A stretch of DNA of 64,000 bases from Akkermansia muciniphila (GCA_945888375.1 CAMCZZ010000001.1:186001-250000), one strand, 5' to 3'; positions 27,572-36,761 are shown, counted from the stretch's first letter. Numbers and translations are program-made. The notes: generated from the letters alone by a model not told the origin.

Positions 27572-28213
27572 TCAACGCACGACCACGTCCCAATGCAGGG
27601 ATTCGCGGGCTCCGACGAGCGTCAGGGAGTGGCGGCCGGGGGGGAGCAGGCCGGGCGGCAGGGTTAGCAGAACGGTGCTTTCGGCGGAACGGGCCTGCAG
27701 GCCCTCGGGAATGGGTTCGAAGCGGGGCACGATCACGAGTTGGCTTTCCCTCAGGTAAAGGTCGGCGCCGGCGAGTTGCTCGCGGTCGCTGACGAGGCGG
27801 GCGGTGAATTGCAGCTTGGCTGGCAGCAAGGTGTTGCTCTCGGCCGGTGCGATGAGGTCGCGGTAGGCGGCGGGCAGACGGGGGGGCTCGAGGAGGGTAT
27901 CTGCGAGAGCGGGTGGCAGGCCGCCCGGGGTGGGGGTAGGATTGGCGGCCGGGCCGCGGGTGATCTCGCCCGGGGTGAGGGCGGGAAAAGGGCGCTCGGC
28001 GGGCACGTCTACGCGGCGGTAGCCGGCGTCGAGCAGGCGGTTGACGTTGGCCTGGGCCTTCATGTCCGCGTAAGGCTCGAAGGCCTTGCCGGGTTTGCGA
28101 AACTTTAGGTTCACGTAGGTGTAGGGCACGATGAACAGCAGGATCGCGGCGACGATCCAGCGCATGGGCCAAGGTTTGCGGGCGGCGGGGGCGGGCATGG
28201 CGGTTCGTAGCAT
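27572..28213 (-). CDS. Hypothetical membrane-anchored protein
   Basis: 213 aa from ATG 28213; another start at 28198 (MPAPAARK) is possible. One N-terminal membrane anchor lies at about residues 18-36 (MRWIVAAILLFIVPYTYVNL), then a Pro-rich linker (about 75-105) and a C-terminal beta domain ending RHSLTLVGARESLHWDVVVR, which resembles an Ig-like fold. No family recognised. It probably sits outside the membrane. It is separated from the GH16 gene upstream by a terminator and is 37 nt ahead of argA, with which it may be transcribed. Confidence 0.7.
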   Translation of the reverse strand: MLRTAMPAPAARKPWPMRWIVAAILLFIVPYTYVNLKFRKPGKAFEPYADMKAQANVNRLLDAGYRRVDVPAERPFPALTPGEITRGPAANPTPTPGGLPPALADTLLEPPRLPAAYRDLIAPAESNTLLPAKLQFTARLVSDREQLAGADLYLRESQLVIVPRFEPIPEGLQARSAESTVLLTLPPGLLPPGRHSLTLVGARESLHWDVVVR

Positions 28214-28265
28214 CCATGCCGAGGCGGCGGAGGGAAGACAACTGTGGTGCGGAGGTGCCCAGTCA

Positions 28266-28298
28266 GAAAAAGGCCCTCCGGTTTGGACCGGAGGGCCG
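28266..28298 (-). terminator. Rho-independent terminator after the GH16 gene
   Basis: GGCCCTCCGGT-TTGG-ACCGGAGGGCC is an 11-bp perfect stem. On the minus strand it is followed by CTTTTTCT. It lies about 30 nt after the GH16 stop. Confidence 0.92.
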
Positions 28299-28325
28299 GG
28301 GAGGGGGCGCCTGCGTGCAGGGTTT

Positions 28326-31300
28326 TTAGCGCGTCACGCGCAGCCGGAGAAAGATGCGGGGGGCAGAGGCGGAGGTGACGGCGAGGATTTTGCGGACAAA
28401 GCCTGAAGTGGCTCCGGTGCCGTTGGTCAGGGTGTAGTTGGTGGCGGTGGACCAAGTGGCGAGGTCGGTGCTGACTTGCGGGGTGAGGGTCAGCGCGTCG
28501 TCGTCGCGCAGATCGAAGGTGTAGGTCAGGGTGTTGCCTGCGCTGGTCAGGGTCGGGGTGGCGCTGCCCAGCCGGGGGGACGAGGCGCCGAAGGAATACA
28601 TCGTGCCCTCGGCCACACCGTCCCCGTTCCCGTCGGCGTCGAAGGCCACGCTGGTGGCGAGCCCGGCTGACTGGAGGTAGGTTTGGTAGGCGTTCAAGGC
28701 GGGGGCCTGATAGACGCGGACATAATCGACTTCGTAGAGCGCGGAGGTGAGCGCGGAGTCGATCTGGCCGCCGTTATAGGCGCCGCCGATGGCGAGGTTC
28801 AGAAGGAGAAAGAAGTCCTTTTCAAAGGGGCTGCCGGTGTCGGCGGTAGTCCAGGTGGCCGAGGTGAGGCCGTCCACGCTGAAGGTCACGCGGCCGGGCT
28901 CCCACAGCACGGCAAAGGTGTGGAACTCGGTGGCGAGGTTTGAAACCGGCACGCGGGCCTCGATGGGGTTGCCGCCGAAGCGACTGGGTGAATGGGTGGC
29001 GTGGCCGATGGAGTTGGCATCCGAACCGGTGCCGCGCCACTCCAGCACGTCGATCTCGCCGCAGGCGGGCCAGCCGACGGTGGAGATGTTTTCGCCCATC
29101 ATCCAGGCGGCGGGCCAGGGGCCGACGCCGGTGGGCAGCTTGGCGCGGAACTCGATCTTGCCGTATTTGAAGCTGCGCTTGGCCTGGGTCTTGATGCGGG
29201 CGGAGGTCCAGTCGGCGCCAGTCTTGCGGGCCTCGATCTTCAGGGTGCCGCCGGATACGCGGAGGTTGTCCTCGCTATCGGTGTAGCTCTGGGCCTCGCC
29301 GTTGCCCCAACCGTCGTTGTTCGGGCCGCGACCGAGCTCGGCGGTCCAGTGGGCGGTGTTCAGGCTGTTGCCGTCAAATTCGTCGGACCAGGCTAGGGCG
29401 TAGGTCGTGGTGCCGACGGTGATGGAGGGGGCAACGTAGTCTAGACCGACGGAAACGTCATCGAGATAGACTGAGCCGCCGTCGGTGGAGGCGTTTTGGA
29501 TGAACTCGGAGACGAGGTCCACGCGGGTGGTGCCGGCGGGCACGGTGCCGTTGGCGACCAGCGCGACCCATTGGTCAGGGGTATCGGTATCGGCAGTGAG
29601 GGTGGTGACGGCGCGGCTGATCTCGACGTTGGAGGCGTCGAGGAACTTGAAGCCGAAGTGAAAGGTGCTGCCGCCGGAGAGGGGATCGATGCCGTGGACC
29701 TTGGCGACGGCCTTGGCGTGGATCTGGGTGCCGGTGGCGAGCGAGGTGGTGTCGCCGGGGATGAAGGATTGGTAGATGGTGCCGGTCTGGCTGGGGCCCT
29801 GCCAGACCCCGCCGACGTAGTAATTCTGGCCGTAGACCTTCAGTGCCTTGGTGCCGGCGTAGGCGGCGAAGGTGGCGGTGGGATCGAGGGCCTGGAGGGT
29901 GGCGTTGTAGAGCCCGGTGCCGTTGGTGATGACGTTTTTATTCACGCCGTCGGCGGGGAACTGGAGCCAGTTCGCGGGGGCTGAGGCGATCCCGGGATCG
30001 GTCGTGTTGGACTCAAAACCTCCGTTGGTGACGGAGAACGCTTTGGTGGCGAGGTTGAGTGCGATGGAGTCGATCGTGACGAGGTTGCCGGCATCGAGAT
30101 CGAAATCGAAATCGGTCATCTGGATGACGAGACGGAACTGCGGCGCGTCGGCATCGAAGGTGGTGCTCGAACCGGTGGTGGCGAGGGTGCCGCCCACGCT
30201 GGTGAACGAACCGCCTTCAGGCAGGGAAACGGCCACGCGGTCGGGGGTGCCGTCGCCCAAGAAGTAGGCGGGGGCGCCGGGAGCGGCGCCGGTGGTGGTC
30301 TCGTCTACTGCGGCGCCCAGCTCGATCTTGCCGGTCACGCCGCCGGACGCATTGAGCGATTCGAGGCGGACCTGGACCTTGTTACTGGTGAGGCCGCTGT
30401 AGACGCCCTGAGCCTTCAAGGTGACCAAGAGCGAGCTGGAGGACAGGTCGATCGAACCGGGGGAGGCGAAGGGTTTGCTGGCGATGTAGGTCCAGGGGTA
30501 GTCGTCGGTGGAGGAATCGACGTTCAGCACGAGGGCACCGCCGGTGGAGGTCAGCGAGCTGGTGAGGCCAAGGTTGGCGCTGGAGGCAAAGGTGAACCAG
30601 CCCAGTTCGGCGGCGGTGGAGGCGGTGTCGAAGGTATCGGACAGGGTGACCGCGGTGGCGCTGAGGTTCACCCCGTAGCTCTGGTCGGCGACTTCCTTGT
30701 CGTTACTGGTGATGGTGAGGGCGCCAGTCAGGGTGCCGAGGGCGACGGGGCTGGCGGTGACGGAGATTGATTGGCTGGCTCCGGGGGTGAGGGTGAAGGG
30801 GGTGGTTGTCGCGGACAGGTTGAAGCCCGTGCCGGACAAGCTCACTCCGCTGATAGTGAGGTCTTGGCCGCCGTTGTTTTCCACTTTCACGATGTAGGGC
30901 GTGGTCTTGCCGATCACCGGGCTAAACAAGGTGGCGGTGTCGCCGTCGGCGCGGGAGGCGCCGGCGACTTTGACTTTGATCTGAGGGCCAACGCTGGCGG
31001 CGGTGGATTGAGTCAGGACAATATCGTCGATGATGGCGCTGGAGAACGCGGTGCCGATGGTCCGGCCGATGGGCTGGATCTTCAGGGACATGGTGCCGTT
31101 CATCGCCGCGATGTTCGCGGCCGAGGCTCGGAAGGTGGCTTGGTAGGTGGCCCACTGGCCAAGGCGCGGGGCGATCTCGTCGGCTAGGTTGACTTCGAGG
31201 AAGGTATTGACGCCACCGCCATCCATGAAGGCGACCAAGGTGCGATCGGCCTTGTAATTGGTCTCGAACTTGGCGCGGAAGGTGGCGGTGAAAAAGTCGC

Positions 31301-32324
31301 CGTTGGCGGAATTCACCGCGATTCCGTTCTGCATGTAGCCCGCGTAGGGGGTGCCGCTCCAGCCCGGGATAAGAGAGAAGATGGAGCCATCCTCGCTCCA
31401 GCCGTCGGTCGAGGCATAGGCGCCTTCGAAGAAGGTCCAGTTGGCGTCGCCGGTGTTAAAGTTCCCGTTGCGCAGGAGCTGGGCGGGCGTGGTGGCGGCG
31501 ACGTAGCCGGTGGTGGCGGGGTCGGTGACGACGAGTTTCACGTCATCGACCTCCACGCGGATGCCACTGGTGAAGCCGAAGCCGGGATTCTTGCGGCCGC
31601 CGTTGGACGTGCCGGTGGGGGTATTATAGGCGACGTAGCCAGCGGCGCCGAATTGGTTGAAGCCGCTGACCTCGACCAGTGCGGTGTATTGGGCGGCGGA
31701 GGCGGGGAAGGCGTAGGCGGAGCCCTTGGCGGCGGTGAGACCGGCGGTATCCAGCGTTCCGCCCACGGTCGTCCAGTCGTTGCCGGCCAGGAAAATCGGC
31801 TCGAAGCGGATGCGCTTGTAGCCGCCGATGGGGGCAGCTGGATTATCGCCGCTGCCGCGGAGTTCGAGGATGACGACCGCGCCATTGGCGGGCATGCCGC
31901 GGGCCCGGATGCGGGCGGTGTAGGAGATTTTGGAGAGATCGCTCTGGCCCAGGCCGCCGGCAGTGTAGGGGCTGTTAACAGTCGCTAGGGTGACGTTGGC
32001 CGCCCAGCCTCCCCAGTAGGTGGCCGCCGTGACGGCGGAAGCGTTGGGAGTCAGGGCCAGGTAGCCGCTGGTGGGTGCGGTGGCGAAGAGTGCGTTGGCG
32101 AAGCCTGCACTCGCGGGGAGGGTAGGTTGGAGGGTGTAGATGCCATTGCCGGGGGAGCCGGTCAGTGCGGTGGATCCCCAGGCGGCGAAGCCCGAACCGG
32201 TGGTGTTGAAGTTCAGATCCAGCAGGGTGCTGGTGGCGGCGGAGGCTGGGGAGGCGGCCAGTGTCGCGAATGCCGCGAGAGTGGCGCCGAGTCGGAAGGA
32301 AGGACGGAGAAGGGCAGGGTGCAT
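28326..32324 (-). CDS. Large secreted GH16 beta-glucanase (laminarinase-like), multi-modular
   Basis: 1332 aa. Signal peptide 1-29 (AAFATLAASPASA). Next come several carbohydrate-binding-like beta-sandwiches (about 30-265, 280-450, 565-760, 770-970) and a choice-of-anchor-D / ASH-type Ig domain (about 455-560: GKTTPYIVKVENNGGQDLTISGV). The GH16 catalytic domain (about 975-1205) has SDEFDGN, the NGEAQSYT binding loop and the active site GEIDVLEWRG (nucleophile and acid/base Glu around Asp). A ~125-residue C-terminal beta domain follows. It should cleave beta-1,3 or mixed-linkage glucans outside the cell. It is co-directional with the pseudopilin gene 36 nt upstream. Confidence 0.9.
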   Translation of the reverse strand: MHPALLRPSFRLGATLAAFATLAASPASAATSTLLDLNFNTTGSGFAAWGSTALTGSPGNGIYTLQPTLPASAGFANALFATAPTSGYLALTPNASAVTAATYWGGWAANVTLATVNSPYTAGGLGQSDLSKISYTARIRARGMPANGAVVILELRGSGDNPAAPIGGYKRIRFEPIFLAGNDWTTVGGTLDTAGLTAAKGSAYAFPASAAQYTALVEVSGFNQFGAAGYVAYNTPTGTSNGGRKNPGFGFTSGIRVEVDDVKLVVTDPATTGYVAATTPAQLLRNGNFNTGDANWTFFEGAYASTDGWSEDGSIFSLIPGWSGTPYAGYMQNGIAVNSANGDFFTATFRAKFETNYKADRTLVAFMDGGGVNTFLEVNLADEIAPRLGQWATYQATFRASAANIAAMNGTMSLKIQPIGRTIGTAFSSAIIDDIVLTQSTAASVGPQIKVKVAGASRADGDTATLFSPVIGKTTPYIVKVENNGGQDLTISGVSLSGTGFNLSATTTPFTLTPGASQSISVTASPVALGTLTGALTITSNDKEVADQSYGVNLSATAVTLSDTFDTASTAAELGWFTFASSANLGLTSSLTSTGGALVLNVDSSTDDYPWTYIASKPFASPGSIDLSSSSLLVTLKAQGVYSGLTSNKVQVRLESLNASGGVTGKIELGAAVDETTTGAAPGAPAYFLGDGTPDRVAVSLPEGGSFTSVGGTLATTGSSTTFDADAPQFRLVIQMTDFDFDLDAGNLVTIDSIALNLATKAFSVTNGGFESNTTDPGIASAPANWLQFPADGVNKNVITNGTGLYNATLQALDPTATFAAYAGTKALKVYGQNYYVGGVWQGPSQTGTIYQSFIPGDTTSLATGTQIHAKAVAKVHGIDPLSGGSTFHFGFKFLDASNVEISRAVTTLTADTDTPDQWVALVANGTVPAGTTRVDLVSEFIQNASTDGGSVYLDDVSVGLDYVAPSITVGTTTYALAWSDEFDGNSLNTAHWTAELGRGPNNDGWGNGEAQSYTDSEDNLRVSGGTLKIEARKTGADWTSARIKTQAKRSFKYGKIEFRAKLPTGVGPWPAAWMMGENISTVGWPACGEIDVLEWRGTGSDANSIGHATHSPSRFGGNPIEARVPVSNLATEFHTFAVLWEPGRVTFSVDGLTSATWTTADTGSPFEKDFFLLLNLAIGGAYNGGQIDSALTSALYEVDYVRVYQAPALNAYQTYLQSAGLATSVAFDADGNGDGVAEGTMYSFGASSPRLGSATPTLTSAGNTLTYTFDLRDDDALTLTPQVSTDLATWSTATNYTLTNGTGATSGFVRKILAVTSASAPRIFLRLRVTR

Positions 32325-32360
32325 GGGGGTAGGGTGGGGGGCTGGCTGGCGAAAGAGGTT

Positions 32361-33101
32361 TTACTCGGAGGTGTAGACGACGTTGCGGTTCTGGATCTGG
32401 CCTTTGGCGAAGGCCGCGGCATGGCCGTCGCACATGGCCACGTTCACCTTCCCCTTGTGCCGGTAACGCATCCATTTATTGTTACCGGTATCGTCGTCGG
32501 TCGCGGTGTTGATAAACTCCGCCGGGTCTACGGTGCCGCCACGGCCGCCGCTCTGGGAGGCGATTATCGAAGGATTCTCGATGGAGTTGGGCGTCCAGCC
32601 CTTGTTATTGGGGTCCTGACACATGTCGGCGCAGAGGATGATTTTAGACGGGCGCAAAACCTTGGAGAGAGACAGGGCCTTGCCGTTGCGAGGCATCAGA
32701 CCGGCGTGCATGCCGTAGCTAAGCACGATGTCACCGGCGGGATTGGAGGGGCTGAAAGGGTTGGCGGAGTCCTCGACCGGTATAAGAGATCCGGGGCAGG
32801 TGAAAATAGATGCACGCTGGCCGGCCGGGATGGTCATGTAGGATGACAGGGTGCGGGCCCAGGCGGGGTCGTTGCCGGTGCCGGCGTCGGGCAACACGTT
32901 TTTGTTGTCGTTGGCGTAGACGATAGCCGCGAGGCCGACCTGGCGCAAATTCGACAGGCACGCACTGGCCTTGGCGGAGTCTCTCACGCTGCCGACAGTC
33001 GGGATGATGATGGCGGCAAGGATGCCGATGATGGCGATCACGGTGAGCAACTCGATGAGCGTGAATGCCGAATGACGACGGGCAGGGGCAGGGAGTTTCA
33101 T
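32361..33101 (-). CDS. Prepilin-like protein with H-X9-DG domain
   Basis: 246 aa. N-terminal class III prepilin signal: RRHSAFTLIELLTVIAIIGILAAI, with cleavage expected before F13 and a conserved Glu at +5. The C-terminus carries the processing-associated H-X9-DG motif (H, KGKVNVAMC, then DG) in YRHKGKVNVAMCDGHAAAF. Proteins of this class are numerous in Planctomycetes and Verrucomicrobia and are presumed pseudopilins of a secretion-like system. It is 36 nt upstream of the GH16 gene, so it may help deliver that enzyme. The inner-membrane parts at 1-3180 could belong to the same machine, but this is inference. Confidence 0.85.
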   Translation of the reverse strand: MKLPAPARRHSAFTLIELLTVIAIIGILAAIIIPTVGSVRDSAKASACLSNLRQVGLAAIVYANDNKNVLPDAGTGNDPAWARTLSSYMTIPAGQRASIFTCPGSLIPVEDSANPFSPSNPAGDIVLSYGMHAGLMPRNGKALSLSKVLRPSKIILCADMCQDPNNKGWTPNSIENPSIIASQSGGRGGTVDPAEFINTATDDDTGNNKWMRYRHKGKVNVAMCDGHAAAFAKGQIQNRNVVYTSE

Positions 33102-33154
33102 GGGACGGAGGGGGGAGCCGGAAATTTTCAGGGCAACGTAACGTTAAAGAAAAC

Positions 33155-33183
33155 TTGACTGGTGCAATTCTATGCAACAATTA
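33155..33183 (+). promoter_or_regulatory. Possible promoter of the PEP-CTERM gene
   Basis: The 150-bp divergent gap is AT-rich against its surroundings. TTGACT (33155-33160) is followed 17 nt later by a weak CAATTA. Two GACGTTTT copies lie between here and the start codon (33195-33202 and 33216-33223) and might be regulator sites. No test is possible from sequence alone. Confidence 0.3.
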
Positions 33184-33251
33184 GAACGTGAAAGCGACGT
33201 TTTAAAAGCACAAACGACGTTTTTTTCTTAAACCTCCAAATACCTACACCC

Positions 33252-33938
33252 ATGCTAAAGAAACTATCCCTCGTCGGTCTGCTCTCCGTGGCCGGCCTTT
33301 TCTCCAACTCCGCCCTGGCCGAAGGCTGGGTCGGCTACATGAATGTATTCGACAACAACGCTGGCTCCAAAGGTGGCTACGTGTTTGGCAATGGTTGGGG
33401 TCTTGCTGATCTCAAGACAACCGTCGCTGTGTCCAACACCGCCACTTACCAAGGTGACCAACTGGTTCTAGAGCCTAATTTTAATGCCTACAACGCAGCG
33501 GATCCCTTCTGGGCCGCCGGCGCAGCCGGTAACAAATTCATGGAGGCAAACACCTTCGTGGAGACTGCTTCCATCTCCACCGCGTCTGCCGCTTTCTCCG
33601 GCACGATCGACAGCTACTCCTTGGTCGGCGGCTATAGCGCCATCGCTTTCATCAAGGTTTTGAATCCCTTAAACGGCTATTCGCAGGATGTTTTCGAATC
33701 CGCCAATCTGGTCACCGGCTCGACCTTTAATCTGACTGCCGACCTCTCCGCTCACCAAGGCAAAATCCTGCAACTGGGTTTCATGGTCTCCGGCCTGAAC
33801 GCCAATCCTGCTGCGGGCAGCTATGGTAGCGCCACGGTTACCGTCGACGCCGCCGCCATCCCCGAGCCCTCCAGCTTCGCCCTCATCGGCGCCGGTATCG
33901 CTCTATTCGCCGCCAGCTCCCGCCGCCGGCGCGCCTAA
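33252..33938 (+). CDS. PEP-CTERM sorting-domain protein
   Basis: 228 aa. Signal peptide 1-23 (LVGLLSVAGLFSNSALA). The mature part is a beta-rich, Asn/Ser/Gly-rich domain of unknown fold. The C-terminus is a full PEP-CTERM tail: IPEPSSFALIGAGIALFAASSRRRRA, i.e. Pro-Glu-Pro, a hydrophobic helix and an Arg cluster. An exosortase would cut this tail and release or anchor the protein at the surface. The exosortase is not in this window. Divergent from the pseudopilin/GH16 pair, and ends in its own terminator. Confidence 0.88.
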   Translation: MLKKLSLVGLLSVAGLFSNSALAEGWVGYMNVFDNNAGSKGGYVFGNGWGLADLKTTVAVSNTATYQGDQLVLEPNFNAYNAADPFWAAGAAGNKFMEANTFVETASISTASAAFSGTIDSYSLVGGYSAIAFIKVLNPLNGYSQDVFESANLVTGSTFNLTADLSAHQGKILQLGFMVSGLNANPAAGSYGSATVTVDAAAIPEPSSFALIGAGIALFAASSRRRRA

Positions 33939-33971
33939 ATTATTGGCCGATCGGTTGCACAAATTTACAGG

Positions 33972-33998
33972 CCCGGGGCCCAGGCCTCGGGTTTTTTT
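33972..33998 (+). terminator. Rho-independent terminator after the PEP-CTERM gene
   Basis: CCCGGGGCC-CA-GGCCTCGGG forms a 9-bp stem with one G:T pair, followed by TTTTTTT. Confidence 0.9.
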
Positions 33999-34085
33999 AT
34001 GCCCGCGTGGCGGTGCTTCCTGTTTTGGTGAAGCAAATACGGTTGCCGCTCCCGTGCGGGCGGGTTTGTTGGACCGACTCATCGC

Positions 34086-35876
34086 ATGAAACGCTGGTCC
34101 CAATTTTTTGTCCCCACGCTCAAGGAAAGTCCGTCCGACGCCGAAATCGCCTCGCACAAGCTCCTCATCCGGGCCGGTCTCGTGCGTAAGTTGGGCGGCG
34201 GGCTCTACACGTTTATGCCCTTGGGCCTGCGCGTGATGCAAAAGCTCTCCGCCCTCTGCCGCGAGGAGCTGGAGCGCGAGCGGCCGGAACATGCCCGGGC
34301 CGGGGCGATCGAGCTGTGGATGCCCCACCTGCATCCGGCCGAGAACTGGGAGCAAGGGCCGCGCTGGGCCGCCGCCCGCGAGATCATGTTCCGCGCCGAC
34401 CACGCCGGGGCCGGCAAGGGCCGGGCGCGCGAGCCGGAGTTTGTGCTCGGGCCGACCCACGAGGAGGTCATCACGCCGCTGGTGAAGCAGGAGATCACCA
34501 GCTACCGCGATCTGCCGAAAAACTTCTACCAGATCGGGACCAAGTTCCGGAACGAGATCCGCCCGCGCTACGGGCTGATGCGCGCGAAGGAGTTTGTCAT
34601 GATGGACGCCTACTCCTTCGACGCGGATGACGACGGCGCGATCAAGAGTTACCTCGCAATGAAGACCGCCTACGAGGCGTTTTTCCGGCGCGTGGGGGTC
34701 AAGGCCATCGCGGTCGAGGCCGACACCGGCGTGATGGGCGGCAGTTTTTCCCACGAGTTCATGGTGCCGGCCGAGGTGGGCGACGACGACGTGATCTACT
34801 CCGACGCCGGCTACGCCGCCAACCGCGAGAAGGCGACCAGCGCGCTCGTGCCGTCGGATCTGGCCGACGCCGCCCCGGTCGGCGAGTTGGAGAAATTCGC
34901 CACGCCCGGCGTCGCCACTATCGCCCAGCTCGCGGCCGCGCCGTATTCGGTTCCCGGTGACGCCCAGTTCAAGACCCTCGTCTACATGGGCGACGGCAAG
35001 CCCTTCCTCGTCATCCTTCGGGGGAACGACGAGCTGGAGGAGGCGAAGCTTGGCGCGCTCGGCTTCACCCTTTTCCGCCCCGCCACAGCGGACGAGATCG
35101 CGCCGGTGCTCGGCGCCCGCCCGGGCTCGCTCGGCGCGGTGCGCGGCACGATCAAGGACCCCGCCGCGCTCGCGGGCGTTTTTGCCGACCATGCCGTCCG
35201 CCTGATCGGCAACGGCGTGACCGGCGCGAACGAGGACGGTTTCCACCTGAAGAACGTCAACGTGACCCGCGACCTCGCGGTCACGAAGTTCGGCGATTTC
35301 CGCCGGGTGCGCCCCGGCGAACCCTGCCCGCGCTCCGGCCAGCCGCTGCAATCGCGGCGGGGCATCGAGGTCGGCCATATATTCAAACTCGGCACCAAAT
35401 ACGCCGACAAATTCGGCGCGGCCTACACCGACGACCACAAGCAGTCGCACCCGATGGTGATGGGCTGCTACGGCATCGGCATCAGCCGCACCCTCCAGGC
35501 GGTGATCGAGCAGAGCCACGATGCCGACGGCATCATCTGGCCCTGGGGTATCGCGCCCTTCCAGGTGTTGATCTGCCTGCTCGACCCGAAGCTGCCCGAG
35601 GCGCTGGCGCTGGCCGAAAAGCTCGCCGCCGCCGCCGAGGCGGCCGGAGCCGATGTGTTGCTGGACGACCGCGAGGAGCGCCCGGGGGTGAAGTTCAAGG
35701 ATGCCGACCTGATCGGTGTGCCGCTGCGTGTGGTGGTCGGCGGCAAGGGCTTGCAGGCTGGCGTCATCGAGGTGAAGCCCCGCACCGCCAAGGAGGCGGT
35801 GAAAGTCCCCGTGGCCGAAGCCGAGGCGCAACTCGCCGCGCTGGTGCGCACCGCTGCGGCCGCCGTCGCTCCCTGA
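34086..35876 (+). CDS. proS: Prolyl-tRNA synthetase
   Basis: 596 aa, bacterial type. Class II motifs are present: motif 1 region GLYTFMPLGLRVMQKL, motif 2 FRNEIRPRYGLMRAKEFVMMDAYSF, and motif 3 MGCYGIGISRTLQAVIEQ. Between motifs 2 and 3 lies the editing (INS/YbaK-like) domain, with GDGKPFLVILRGNDELEEAKL. The C-terminal anticodon-binding domain holds VLLDDREERPGVKFKDADLIG. It charges tRNA-Pro and clears mischarged Ala. The stop overlaps the clpS start as TGATG. Its own leader is short, just after the PEP-CTERM terminator. Confidence 0.96.
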   Translation: MKRWSQFFVPTLKESPSDAEIASHKLLIRAGLVRKLGGGLYTFMPLGLRVMQKLSALCREELERERPEHARAGAIELWMPHLHPAENWEQGPRWAAAREIMFRADHAGAGKGRAREPEFVLGPTHEEVITPLVKQEITSYRDLPKNFYQIGTKFRNEIRPRYGLMRAKEFVMMDAYSFDADDDGAIKSYLAMKTAYEAFFRRVGVKAIAVEADTGVMGGSFSHEFMVPAEVGDDDVIYSDAGYAANREKATSALVPSDLADAAPVGELEKFATPGVATIAQLAAAPYSVPGDAQFKTLVYMGDGKPFLVILRGNDELEEAKLGALGFTLFRPATADEIAPVLGARPGSLGAVRGTIKDPAALAGVFADHAVRLIGNGVTGANEDGFHLKNVNVTRDLAVTKFGDFRRVRPGEPCPRSGQPLQSRRGIEVGHIFKLGTKYADKFGAAYTDDHKQSHPMVMGCYGIGISRTLQAVIEQSHDADGIIWPWGIAPFQVLICLLDPKLPEALALAEKLAAAAEAAGADVLLDDREERPGVKFKDADLIGVPLRVVVGGKGLQAGVIEVKPRTAKEAVKVPVAEAEAQLAALVRTAAAAVAP

Positions 35877-36232
35877 TGTCACCCCCCGTGCTCACCACCG
35901 CCCGCCGGGCTGAGCCGCTTTTGGCGGGCGCGGGCGCGCGTCCGGGCCTCGCGCCGGACGAGGTCGCTTTGCCGGAGTCCGCCTTTGCCGTGCAGGGGCC
36001 GTGGCGCGTGGTGGTGCTGAATGATCCGGTTAACTCCATGGGCTATGTGGTGCTGGTGTTTCGCAAGGTCTTCGGTTTTGCCGAGCCGCGCGCGCGCCGG
36101 CACATGCTGGAGGTGCACGAGCAGGGACGCTCGGTGGTGTGGTCCGGCTTACGCGAGCAGGCCGAGCTCTACGCCTTCGCGCTGCAGCAATGGCATCTTA
36201 CGGCCGTTCTTGAAACCGATGAAGCGCATTGA
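35876..36232 (+). CDS. clpS: ClpS adaptor of ClpAP protease
   Basis: 118 aa, somewhat longer than usual because of a ~40-residue disordered N-terminus. The core VVVLNDPVNSMGYVVLVFRKVFG has the N-end-rule pocket Asn-Asp-(x)-Val-Asn-Ser-Met. RRHMLEVHEQGRSVVWSG with Glu-Val-His is the ClpA-binding side. It resembles the actinobacterial NDPVNLMSYV type more than the enterobacterial NDDxTPMEF type. It should present N-degron substrates to ClpAP or ClpCP. It overlaps proS by 1 nt and the next gene by 14 nt. Confidence 0.9.
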   Translation: MSPPVLTTARRAEPLLAGAGARPGLAPDEVALPESAFAVQGPWRVVVLNDPVNSMGYVVLVFRKVFGFAEPRARRHMLEVHEQGRSVVWSGLREQAELYAFALQQWHLTAVLETDEAH

Positions 36233-36749
36233 GGTAAAACTCAGCCTGCCGGTCGTGGCCCCGTTGCTCGACCTGATGAAGGCCTCGAGCGACGTGCTGG
36301 AGGCGCAGATTGCCGCGCCCATCACGCTCGACGATATTGATGCGGATTTCCGCGAGGACTGGCGTGCCGAGCTGCTCGGCGGCCAGCAGGAGGAGCTGCA
36401 CGCGTTGATGGGGCTCTTCAATAGCGATTTCTTTATCAACGGCGTCGTCGCTTTCGATGAGGATAACGCCGAGATCATCGTGCGCGCCTGCTCCGCCCTG
36501 CGCCTCCGCCTGCGCCGGCACGATCTGGATATTCTCGAAGACGAGCAGCTTGAGAGCGGCGGGGTGGATATCGAAAGGCTGCCGGCCGCTTTGCAAAAGC
36601 CCTTCATGTGCTATGTCTTTCTCGGCACCATCCAGGAGCTCATCATCCAGCATCTTGATACTGCGATCCTGCGCGGGCCGGCAGGCGAGTCTGGGCCGGC
36701 GGAGGACGACGATGAAGGCGCCGGTGATTTTGATTTGGACAAGGATTGA
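36219..36749 (+). CDS. ClpS-linked protein, DUF2017-like
   Basis: 176 aa from ATG 36219, overlapping clpS by 14 nt. It is mostly helical and acidic, with no membrane segment. The layout (FREDWRAELLGGQQEELHALM, then VAFDEDNAEIIVRACSALRLRLRRHDLDI) resembles the DUF2017 family that follows clpS in actinobacteria, where the pairing is conserved. I cannot confirm homology without a profile search. The last 25 residues are nearly all Asp/Glu/Gly. A function in regulating or assisting ClpS is possible but not shown. Confidence 0.65.
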   Translation: MKRIEVKLSLPVVAPLLDLMKASSDVLEAQIAAPITLDDIDADFREDWRAELLGGQQEELHALMGLFNSDFFINGVVAFDEDNAEIIVRACSALRLRLRRHDLDILEDEQLESGGVDIERLPAALQKPFMCYVFLGTIQELIIQHLDTAILRGPAGESGPAEDDDEGAGDFDLDKD

Positions 36750-36761
36750 GCTGCCCGGCGC

